Positions 39,327 to 54,980 of a stretch of 64,000 nucleotides of DNA are shown in pieces. The number at the start of each line of letters is the position of its first letter. The stretch's first letter is position 1. The notes below the pieces were generated by a model, which was not told the origin of the DNA, searched no databases, and saw only the letters and a list, made by a program, of their open reading frames with translations. A program made the position numbers and the translations under genes. The DNA comes from Emiliania huxleyi CCMP1516 (taxonomy: Eukaryota; Haptophyta; Isochrysidales; Noelaerhabdaceae): the NCBI RefSeq assembly GCF_000372725.1, contig NW_005201327.1:117293-181292 (forward strand), given 5' to 3'.

Positions 39327-40406
39327 GTGGTCCGGCTCACAGGTCCGGCTACGATCAGGGGGACAGGTGGGGCTCTCCTGCTCCTGACAGGGGACACGAC
39401 AGGCTCGCGGCGCATTCTGGAGGAGGAATTCCCCGGCGGCGCGGCGCCGGCGGAGGGGGAGGAGAGCGGCGCCGTGTCGCCCGATTGTTCCCGAGAGGTC
39501 CACGTAGCCTCCCTTTTCGAAGGTGAGGCCTCCATGACCGCCCGCATTGAGCCGCGCGACCTCGAGTCGCGCGCAGCAGGCGCTCAGGATTCTTCTTTTC
39601 CTAGTGCCGACCATCCGGAACATGAAAGCTGGCGGCGCCGCGGCGGGGCGGCGTGGTGGTGGGCGCATTGGGCGCAGCAGAACGTCGGGCAGTGGCTCGA
39701 CGTCGTCGAGCCGTGCTGCCTCTGCGGGCGGCCCGGGTCGGCGGGCGAGTTGTGGCGGGCGGGCGCGTGGCGGTGGGCTAACTCGACAGGCCGCTGCGCG
39801 GCGCCCTATCTCGCCACCACTGACGATCGGTGGGAGGTGCCTGGCCTGCGCCAGGCATACGTCGCGCATGGCATGTGCGGCGGGCTCTGCCAAGGATGGG
39901 GCTGCTGCGAGGCGCGGGGCGTGGCGCAGCCGCAGGATGGGAGCGGCGAGGCGCGAGGCGAGGGCGAGGGCGAGGGCGAGTTGAGCTCGGATGGCGACTC
40001 GGACGGGGGGGAGGAGGGCGTGGACTGGCTTGCGGGAGACCCTGCGTGGGGCTCGGCGGCCCTGGAGGACGAGTGGCGCGCCGCGTCTCTCGCGAGGCAG
40101 GCGGTAGGCGACGCGGCGTACGCCGCGGCGCATGCTGCTGGCGCTTCGCGGGCTGAGGCGTGCGACGCCGCCGTGAGGGCGGTGAGGGTGGACGAGGTTG
40201 AGGCTCAGTCCTCGTTCCTCGTGCGCGCGGGGTGGTACGGCTCCGGCCGTGATGGGGGCGGGGAGGGGGCGGGGGCGACGGCCGCACGGAACCGCCGCCG
40301 GCGGGGGGCGAGGGCGCGGGCGAAGGAGGAGGAGCCAGAGCCCGGGGAGGATTGGGAGGGGGAGGAGCGGCCGGAGGAGTACGCCGGCCTCTTTGACGAC
40401 CCGTAA
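39327..40406 (+). CDS. Hypothetical acidic protein
   Basis: 359 codons. The central part (about 105-190) has Trp and Cys at uneven spacing (AWWWAHWAQQNVGQWLDVVE, then PCCLCGRP, and HGMCGGLCQGWGCCEA), so a small metal- or disulfide-bound domain is possible. The C-terminal half is Glu/Gly/Ala-rich and ends in YAGLFDDP. No family recognised. The first about 60 codons are weaker and the start may be later. A long reverse-strand frame overlaps, but it lacks domains and is Pro/Arg-rich from composition. Confidence 0.45.
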   Translation: MVRLTGPATIRGTGGALLLLTGDTTGSRRILEEEFPGGAAPAEGEESGAVSPDCSREVHVASLFEGEASMTARIEPRDLESRAAGAQDSSFPSADHPEHESWRRRGGAAWWWAHWAQQNVGQWLDVVEPCCLCGRPGSAGELWRAGAWRWANSTGRCAAPYLATTDDRWEVPGLRQAYVAHGMCGGLCQGWGCCEARGVAQPQDGSGEARGEGEGEGELSSDGDSDGGEEGVDWLAGDPAWGSAALEDEWRAASLARQAVGDAAYAAAHAAGASRAEACDAAVRAVRVDEVEAQSSFLVRAGWYGSGRDGGGEGAGATAARNRRRRGARARAKEEEPEPGEDWEGEERPEEYAGLFDDP

Positions 40407-40509
40407 GGGGCCGTCGCCTGCTGTGCCATTTGTAGTGCCAGTCCGAGCCAGTCTGCTGTGAGGCATTGTTGTAAAATTCTTTGGCCTTGGTTTTCTTCTT
40501 TCTGGCGGC

Positions 40510-42648
40510 ATGAGGGGCGCCCTCCTCCCAACCCAGCTCGCCGACCTGGCTCGGGGCGACCTGGCCTGGCTGCGCGCCTTCCTCTCCGGGCGGCGGACGC
40601 GCGGCACGTCGCTCGCGGCCCAGCTCGACGCGCGGCACGACACCGAGAAGCAGGACACGCTGCTGACCTGGGCCGCTCGGCACGGGCAGGCCGAGGCGGT
40701 GCGGCTGCTGCTCGAAGGCGGCGCGAGCGTGGGGGTGACGACTGGCGGCGGCGCTTCCGCGCTATCCATCGCGTGCTACAAGGGCCACGTCGAGTGCGCC
40801 CGGCTGCTCCTCGAGGCTGGCGCGGCGACCGACCAAGCAGACTCCAGAGGCGTCACGCCGCTGTACATCGCGAATTTGACCGGCCAGCTCGAGATCGCGC
40901 GGCTGCTCGTCGAGGCCAACGCGGCGGTCAACCAAGCAGACGCCAGAGGCTTCACGCCGCTGTACGTCGCGAGCCTGAAGGGCCATGACCAGTGCGCCCG
41001 GCTGCTCGTCGAGGCTGGCGCGGCGGTGGCTCATGCAAACGCTGAAGGCTTCACGCCGCTGTACGTCGCGTGCTACAAGGGCCACCTCGAGATCGCCCGG
41101 CTGCTGCGCGACGCTGGCGCTGACATCAACCAGGCCCAGGAGAGCGGCGCCACGCCGCTGTTCATCGCGTGCGAGAACGGCCAGCTCGAGTGCGCCCAGC
41201 TGCTGCGCAATGCTGGCGCGGCCATCAACCAAGCCAACCAGAACGGCGCCACGCCGCTGTGCATCGCGAGCCAGAACAACCACGTCGAGATCGCCCGGCT
41301 GCTTCTCGAGGCTGGCGCAGCGATCGACCAGGCCTGCGGCAACGGCGTCACGCCGCTGTTCATCGCGTGCCAGAAGGGCCACCCCGAGGTCGCCCGGCTG
41401 CTGCGCGACGCTGGCGCTGACATCAACCAAGCGATGAACGGCGGCGCCACGCCGCTGTTCATGGCGTGCCAGGGGGGCCAGCTCGAGTGCGTTCGGCTGC
41501 TCCTCGAGGCTGGCGCGGCGACCGACCAAGCGGATTCTGAAGGCCGCACGCCGCTGTACATGGCGTGCCAGAAGGGCCACCTCGAGATCGCGCGGCTGCT
41601 CGTCGAGGCTGGCGCGACGACTGACCAAGTGGATTGTGAAGGCTGCACGCCGCTGTTCATGGCGAGCCAGGATGGCCACCTCGAGTGCGCCCGGCTGCTC
41701 CTCGAGGCTGGTGCGGCGTTGGCTCATGCAGACGCTGAAGGCTTCACGCCGCTGATCATCGCGAGCCAGAACGGCCACCTCGAGGTCGCCCGGCTGCTGC
41801 GCGACGCTGGCGCGGCGGTCAACCAAGCGATGAACTGCGGTACCACGCCGCTGCTCATGGCGAGCCAGGAGGGCCAGCTCGAGTGCGTTCGGCTGCTTCT
41901 CGAGGCTGGCGCGGCGATCGACCAGGCCGATGAGGAAGGCGCCACGCCGCTGTTCGCGGCGTGCGAGGACGGCCACCTGGAGGTCGCCCGGCTGCTGCGC
42001 GACGCTGGCGCTGGCATCAACCAAGCGATGAATTGCGGTACCACGCCGCTGTACATCGCGAGCCAGGAGGGCCAGCTCGAGTGCGTCCGGCTGCTCCTCG
42101 AGGCCGGCGCAGCGATCGACCAAGCCAAGCAGAACGGTGCCACGCCGCTGTTCATGGCGTGCTTAAACGGCCACCTCGACGTCGGCAAGCTCCTCTCCTC
42201 CTACGGCGCCTCCCGCGCCGCTACGCCCTTCGGCACGCCCGAGGAGGCCGCAAACCGCCAAGGCCACGCCGACCTCGCCGCCTGGCTGGTCGCCAGCCGC
42301 GGCTGGACGCCGCTCGCGCACCTTGAGACCCTCACCGCCGCCCGCGCCACCGCCCTCCTGCGCAGCGGCGCGAGCTTGCACGAGGGCGAGCCGACGCCGC
42401 TGCGGCGCGCCGCGGGCGGCGAGGGCGAGGCGGCGGCGCTGATCCGGCGGGCGGCGGCGCCGTGGTCGTCGGCAAGCCACTCGCTCTTCCCCGCGGCGGC
42501 GCGCGCGCGGGCGGCGCTCCTCGTCCGCTCGATCTACGAGATCCACGAGCGGTACCACCTCGACTCGGCGGGAGCCACGAACGGCATCGCGGCGCTCGAC
42601 TTTGGCCACTGCGTCTTGGGCTTCGCGATCACGCGCGAGACGCAGTAA
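40510..42648 (+). CDS. Protein with 16 tandem ankyrin repeats
   Basis: 712 aa, single exon. From about residue 50 to 575 there are 16 consecutive 33-residue ankyrin units of form G-TPL-ACxxGHLE-ARLLLEAGA-DQA. Units alternate two loop types (GQLECVRLL; GHLEVARLLRDAGA) so that pairs are more alike than neighbours, pointing to growth by duplication of two-repeat blocks. The C-terminal 110 residues hold a half-repeat and a helical region (ARAALLVRSIYEIHERYHLD) with no recognised domain. No leader or catalytic domain. Likely a cytosolic binding scaffold. A dispersed repeat (gtgccagtccgagccagtct) lies 50 bp upstream. Confidence 0.92.
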   Translation: MRGALLPTQLADLARGDLAWLRAFLSGRRTRGTSLAAQLDARHDTEKQDTLLTWAARHGQAEAVRLLLEGGASVGVTTGGGASALSIACYKGHVECARLLLEAGAATDQADSRGVTPLYIANLTGQLEIARLLVEANAAVNQADARGFTPLYVASLKGHDQCARLLVEAGAAVAHANAEGFTPLYVACYKGHLEIARLLRDAGADINQAQESGATPLFIACENGQLECAQLLRNAGAAINQANQNGATPLCIASQNNHVEIARLLLEAGAAIDQACGNGVTPLFIACQKGHPEVARLLRDAGADINQAMNGGATPLFMACQGGQLECVRLLLEAGAATDQADSEGRTPLYMACQKGHLEIARLLVEAGATTDQVDCEGCTPLFMASQDGHLECARLLLEAGAALAHADAEGFTPLIIASQNGHLEVARLLRDAGAAVNQAMNCGTTPLLMASQEGQLECVRLLLEAGAAIDQADEEGATPLFAACEDGHLEVARLLRDAGAGINQAMNCGTTPLYIASQEGQLECVRLLLEAGAAIDQAKQNGATPLFMACLNGHLDVGKLLSSYGASRAATPFGTPEEAANRQGHADLAAWLVASRGWTPLAHLETLTAARATALLRSGASLHEGEPTPLRRAAGGEGEAAALIRRAAAPWSSASHSLFPAAARARAALLVRSIYEIHERYHLDSAGATNGIAALDFGHCVLGFAITRETQ

Positions 42649-43276
42649 GAGGGGCCTGCTTTCGCGCGCGGCGCGGCACTCGGCGCTGGCTGCGATTTCG
42701 GTTATGCTCGCGCGTGCCGAGACGTGGTTGTGACAATGTGTGCGCGGGTTGTGACTGGGAGGAAGGCAGTGGGGTGCAGGTCTGCTCACCCACGTTGCAC
42801 TGGACCTGTTGCCGTGGGCCTCCTGCCCGTGTTCGGGCGTGGAGATGCGAGGCTCGCCTTTACCTTGCTTGCCCACCACTTGTTCTGCCCTTTAAGCTCC
42901 TTTACCGGGGACGCAAAAACGCAACGTGCCCTCCTCCTTGGCACTAGAATTTTACAACAAAACTCCCTCGCACGACACTGGGGGCACGGACGGGAGTTTC
43001 GGGAGACTCGGGACTAGAGCCGTAGAATAGTATGCACATACGGCTTTAATCTGGCGCACAGTAGAATTATGCACAGATTTTTTCAGAATCTGGCGCACAC
43101 AGTTTGTCATTTGGAGTCATGGGATACATACACAACGAAATAATCACCGACGAACGGAGAGAGAGACAGACAGAGAGTCGTCCGCGGAGCACTCATAAAT
43201 CACCACGTGTGCCGCGTCGAACGACGACAGTGGCTCCGTTGCGGCTTGCAGCTGTAACTGAGCCAGAAACACTTTT
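42649..43276. other. Intergenic region with element copy F
   Basis: Contains a diverged reverse copy of the dispersed element (42785-42905) and a fragment of the small module (cctcgcacgacactggggg, about 42968). No gene. Confidence 0.6.
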
Positions 43277-44230
43277 TCATCTGCGGCCCCCGTTCTGCGT
43301 GCACGCACCGCTGCGCCACACCTCACACGCCGTGCTGGCCTGCGCCAGCGCCTGCTGCGTCCAAGTCGTCCAGTGTGCGTAGCCTTTTTTGCTTAGGTGA
43401 AGCCTGTCTCCAGCGTACAGGGAGTTTGGGTTGCCGAGATCGACGAAGCCTCGGTAGCTATCGACCATAATCAGTGGAGGCCGGGAGCCCAATGCTGCGC
43501 TTGCGAGGGAAGCGGCGTGCTGACGGATTAGTCGGTCGTAGGCGCGATACTTTGCATGAAGAGACGACGTTGATGGCTCCGGCTTTGTGCCAACATATAC
43601 AACGCGAGCTCCCGCCGCGTTGATCTTCGAGACGATCGCCCGGAAATCGTCGAATGTCGCCGAGACAGTGCGGCCGTTACCAACGTCATTCTCTCCGCAC
43701 ACGAGGACGACCCATTCTGGGTTGTAGCGGTCTAGGAAGCCACCAATCTTCTTCCGTAGCTTGCGGCAAGTCCAGCCGCCGACGCCCTCGTTGGCCGAGC
43801 CAGGGAAATATTGTCGAGTCTTTTTCCACAGCTCGATATCGCTGTCGCCAGCAAACAAGACGCTCGTCGCGCCGCCGGCGCAGCCACCGTTGCTGCAACC
43901 AGACCACGCCGCCTTAGCGCAGTAGGTCTGCACGCCGGCTGGCACACGGCCGCCATTGGGATGGCGGTTGAGCCACGTCCCGGATTGGCAGCCTTGCACG
44001 CCATCGCAGTAGTAGCAGCCGCTCGGCCAAGAGCTCGTCCTCTCCTTCCCACGGTACTTCGACTTCCGGGGCTGCACCTCCTCCCTTGCCGTCTTGCATG
44101 CTGCGTTTGTCACAACCTTCAGTCGGTCGGCTGGACAGGAGCCGCCGTCTACTAGGAGGACGTCATCGGACGCAAGGGCGGCGGCCGCCTGAAGAACAAG
44201 AAGAGGCGAGAGCGAGATGCCCAGGCGCAT
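43277..44230 (-). CDS. Secreted SGNH/GDSL-type hydrolase
   Basis: 317 aa from Met at 44230 (nine residues after an upstream in-frame Met). MRLGISLSPLLVLQAAAALA is a signal peptide. The first about 100 mature residues are Cys-rich (GCYYCDGVQGCQSGTW; AWSGCSNGGCAGGA), possibly a small binding domain. The catalytic core follows: FAGDSDIELW (nucleophile Ser, block I), LVCGENDVGNGR (block III Asn), and DRLHLSKKGY (block V Asp and His). Family members are esterases, lipases or polysaccharide deacetylases; the Cys-rich head suggests a carbohydrate target, which is inference. Confidence 0.88.
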   Translation of the reverse strand: MRLGISLSPLLVLQAAAALASDDVLLVDGGSCPADRLKVVTNAACKTAREEVQPRKSKYRGKERTSSWPSGCYYCDGVQGCQSGTWLNRHPNGGRVPAGVQTYCAKAAWSGCSNGGCAGGATSVLFAGDSDIELWKKTRQYFPGSANEGVGGWTCRKLRKKIGGFLDRYNPEWVVLVCGENDVGNGRTVSATFDDFRAIVSKINAAGARVVYVGTKPEPSTSSLHAKYRAYDRLIRQHAASLASAALGSRPPLIMVDSYRGFVDLGNPNSLYAGDRLHLSKKGYAHWTTWTQQALAQASTACEVWRSGACTQNGGRR

Positions 44231-45092
44231 TGTTCGGCGTGATCGGTCGATATGCACGTGCTTGCTTTATCGACGTTTTATCGGGCCGTTCGTAGAGCTC
44301 TATCGGATTTGGGCGAGTTTAATAATTCTTTCTTATCAACTATCTGTGAAGAGGTGGAAAATTCTTTTCCGTTATCTGTGAAGGCCTCCAGGGCTCCACC
44401 TCAATCTCATAGACCAGCGCCATAGGACCTCTTTTCTCATCATAGGCTAGCGCACACAGGGGAGAGCAACGGTGGGGAGAGAGCAGAGAGGAGCCTCTCA
44501 GCTCATAGCCCCCCGCCCTGCCCGCGGCCGTGCCGGGCCCTGTCGGGCGGCCCTGAGTGACTCACAGCTGACAGGGAGATCTGGGCAATGAGTACAGACA
44601 GAGGCGCGGCGGAGCGGACATCGACAACGGCCATTATTCACGTACGCGCCAACCTACCGTACGGCGGGTCAGATATGGCTTTCTTCACAAGACGGGGCGC
44701 GGTGGAGTTTCTTGTAAAATTCTTTTTCGTCTTTTTTCGTCTTTTAGGTTTCAAGCATGCGCTCACCCGGGATCCCGGGCCGCCGGGCGGGACGTGTGGC
44801 ATCAGCTGACTGAGTGTCCTAGTTTAACTGTTTCTTTCGCCTCTTTTCTCTCTCTAGATTCCGGCCCCGGTTGGGCCACCCCTCCATCACACCGCTGTGC
44901 TATGGCTCCCGCGCGAGCGCCGGTCCGGTAACTAAGTAAAGCTTGTTTTTACTGATACTGCCCCAACATCGCCCCCCACCGGAGTACCCGCTCACGCGCC
45001 GCCGTGCTTGGCGTACTTGCTGCGAAGTCGGAAGTCTTTCGAGCTCTTCGGAGTGTCGGGGAGCCTCGAGGGCGACCACAGGGTTGGAAATT
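44231..45092. other. Intergenic region between divergent genes
   Basis: Likely promoters of the hydrolase (reverse) and glutamate synthase (forward). A CT-rich stretch (ctttcgcctcttttctctct, about 44833) lies upstream of the latter. No CDS. Confidence 0.45.
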
Positions 45093-52204
<7,112 letters not shown>

Positions 52205-52399
52205 NNNNNNNNNNNNNNNNNNNNNNNNNNNNNNNNNNNNNNNNNNNNNNNNNNNNNNNNNNNNNNNNNNNNNNNNNNNNNNNNNNNNNNNNNNNNNNNN
52301 NNNNNNNNNNNNNNNNNNNNNNNNNNNNNNNNNNNNNNNNNNNNNNNNNNNNNNNNNNNNNNNNNNNNNNNNNNNNNNNNNNNNNNNNNNNNNNNNNNN
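52205..52399. other. Assembly gap (195 N)
   Basis: Hides the 3' end of the glutamate synthase gene. Nothing can be said about its content; the true length may differ. Confidence 1.
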
Positions 52400-53243
52400 G
52401 GGGGCGGGTGAGGGGGCGGTCTTTGGTATTTGCCGGCCATGCAGCGCTGCCACTCGTCTCATGCTGCCGTGGAGGCCGCGAGAGGGGCAGACCCCCTTCT
52501 GCGCGGCGCGGGCGGCGGCGCGGACGGCGGCGCGGGCGGCGGCGGCGCGGGCGGGGGGCGGAGGAGCGGCGGAGGAGCGGCGGAGGGGCGGCGGAGGGCG
52601 GCGGAGGGCGGCTCCGTTCGGGCCACCGCATGCGTCTCTCGGCCGCCGTTCTGCTCGCCCTCTCCGCCCCCGTCCGCGTCGCGGGTGCGTGTGGCCGGGG
52701 GATTAGACGCCCCACCCGCCCCGCAGCGCCACCATCCAGCGCCGCACGCCGCACCGCGCACGCGCGTGCCGCCACGGCGCGGAGCTCCGTAGTACGTCTT
52801 GTTCCGAGGGGGGGGGGGGGCATGGAGCCGCAAGCAGCAGGGTATATTCGCGCCACCCGCTGTGACCACGCACATCCCGCCGTAGATATGTCTAATGTCC
52901 AGGTGTGTGGGTCTCGCTATCTCGGCAGCTCGGGTCTCCGCTCTCTGCGGTCCCGGCGCTCGCATGTGTACCATGGGCATTGAAGGAAATGAAACGCGAG
53001 ACGATAACGCAGTGATTGGGTGCAGCTACAGCCTACACGTAAGACAGTACTCAGTGCAGTGTCAGTTTTGCAGCTAAAGACAGTACGCAAGTGCAGCGTG
53101 TCAGTTTTATGCAGCTCTCTCCGATTGCCGCCCCTCCGTTCTCCGCCAGCCCCCTCCGCTGCTCCCGCTCGTCCGCCGGCCGCCGCCGGACACCTCCACT
53201 GCCCTCCCACGAGCGGCCGGCCACCCTGCCTTGCACCCGACCC
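52400..53243. other. Region after the gap, no supported gene
   Basis: GGC-rich to about 52620, then mixed sequence. agacagtact and gtgcagtgtcagtttt phrases recur at 53042-53110. No CDS with evidence. Confidence 0.45.
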
Positions 53244-53943
53244 TCAGGCGCCCGTCCGAGGCGTGTACCCGAGCATCGCGTCCAGCCGCTCCCCGGGCGT
53301 GCGGCCGTCGACCGGCCGCGGCTTGGGCGGCGGGCGCGCGCCGCCGCCGCCCGACGCGCGCCCCCCCGCCGCCGCGTTGCCCGACAGCCGGTCGATGAAG
53401 TACGAGAACGCGCAAAACGTAAAGACGGACGACGGCAGGTCGGCGAGCGACGCGGCGGCGGCGGCGCCCCCGCAGGCGGCGCCCAGCATGGCGCAGGTCG
53501 AGTCGTCGGCGCCGCGGGCGAGCTGCCCGAGCGCGCGCCCGCCCGCGAACCCCGCGCTCACGCGGCCCCACCTCTGCCCGTTGGCGAGCGCCGCCTGGAA
53601 GACAAAGCGAGGCACCGCCGTGCGGGCGGCGCCCGAGACGCCCGAACGCGCCATAGACTCCTGCAGAGCGGTGAAGACGAAGCCGAAGCCGCCGACGGTG
53701 GCGAACGAGCCCACCTGAGCGACCGCACGTGCGTGAGATGGCGAGCCGAGCGGGCAAGTGTGGCTTATTGCGGCAGGTGGCTCATGAGTGAGAGCGGAGG
53801 AGTGCGGAGGCCGCCGTTGTCTTGGCGACGTCGACTGGGCTCTTCGCGAGCGGCGGCGGAGGAGGAGGCGCAGCCGCAATTACGCGCGCGCCCACAGGAG
53901 CGGCAAGTTGCAGGCAGAGCAGCAGCGCGAGCGAACGCGCCAT
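53244..53943 (-). CDS. Leader-bearing Tim17/PRAT-like membrane protein
   Basis: Exon 1 53943 to about 53818, exon 2 53714-53244, joined in phase 0 with a GC donor (ACAACG|GCGGCC) and CTCAG acceptor; about 198 aa. Exon 1 is a signal peptide (MARSLALLLCLQLAAPVGAR) with a Pro/Lys tail. Exon 2 has weak hydrophobic, Gly/Ala-rich helices with small-residue spacing (VGSFATVGGFGFVFTALQES, RWGRVSAGFAGGRALGQL, AMLGAACGGAAAAASLAD), the style of Tim17/Tim22/OEP16 proteins, including RWG and a following Asp-Asp. A Gly/Pro-rich tail ends at YTPRTGA. The family call is tentative. With a secretory leader, the plastid envelope would be likelier than mitochondria. Confidence 0.55.
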
Positions 53944-53994
53944 CTGCGGCGGCGACGGTATTTTGTGGCGCGAGCCTCACAAAGGGAGTCTCAC

Positions 53995-54410
53995 ACAGGG
54001 AGACTTTCTCCTTCTCACTCTCGAGGTTCTCGAGGTGGATATCCTTTGGCCGCGTTGGGTAGCGAGGATTGGTGTAACCCGAGCCACGGAGGCGTGTTTT
54101 CTGACGGCCGACCGTCAGTGCACGGAGTTGCCCCTTCTCCGACTGCCCCGGCTAGTTCCCGAGTTTCGCGGGAGTGACCCCATGCGTCAAACCCGAGACC
54201 TAGCGCGGGTGGGTTGGAGGGGCCTCGGAAAGGCGCGCAAGCACGCCCTACGTCTTCCCCTCCTCCCCATCGGGCCGCATGAGCGGCCACGCCTCGCAGA
54301 TTCGTTTTCGCGCCTGGGTCAGGCGCGCGGGGCATCCCCCGGGTCGCTCGACCAGCGATCCGAAGAGTGGCCGCTATGTGAAGGAAAGAGTGGGGCCCTC
54401 GACGCCTCAG
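53995..54410 (+). mobile_element. Dispersed repeat of about 450 bp, copy 2
   Basis: Shares ordered blocks with 21880-22330 in the opposite orientation, including gaggcgtgttttctgacggc and gcctgggtcaggcgcgcggg. Possible related sequence continues to about 54600. Confidence 0.8.
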
Positions 54411-54980
54411 TCCGGCTTCTCACTACTCTTTTTGCAATACGGAGACGCGACAGAGGAGGAAGTGACAAGGGAGAGAACGACGAGAGTGGGACGGCCGCGA
54501 GGTGGCATGAAGGTTGCAGCGAGAATCGGCGAGAGACTGCGAAAAGAGATAGGAAGAGGCAGACCCCCTAGGGTGGGCGACGGCTAGCGCACCACACTCC
54601 TCTCCTTAAAATCCCTGTGTGGTGGCGGCGTGCCGTCCTCCCATCCCTCCCTTGGGTTGTGTGTTTTCTTTCTTTCTTCGGAGACCGGGCTGCTCGGTCA
54701 AAATTTCATCAGCCTCACATCCAGGGCCGGGGAGCTGAGAAGCGCACCCAGCGGGCCGGATGATCGGGATCGGGTTGCGGGCAAGAGAGCCCTAGCCCTG
54801 GGGGGTGCGCGGTCGCAGGGCCATAACACGGGTCTCCGAGGGTTAGTACCGCGCTCCGGGTTTCCCCTAGCAGCAGAACGCACCCTCTACTCGGAGCTAG
54901 TGGACACGACACTGCTACTGCCACCAAGATTTTTTTTGTCGTTTCATTGGCTCTGTTTGGGGCTCGCACCGTCGGCTGCT
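54411..54980. other. 5' flank of the pyrophosphorylase gene
   Basis: A purine-rich stretch, then mixed sequence; some may belong to the repeat just upstream. No CDS recognised. Confidence 0.4.

Noticed and set aside
39147-40769. 540-codon reverse-strand frame overlapping the acidic hypothetical gene
   Set aside because: Pro/Arg-rich throughout, no domain, and it crosses a dispersed repeat; explained by GC-rich composition opposite a Glu/Gly/Ala-coding strand.
52430-52980. Ala/Arg frames after the gap as the missing end of glutamate synthase
   Set aside because: No match to the expected C-terminus; composition is that of GGC repeats.
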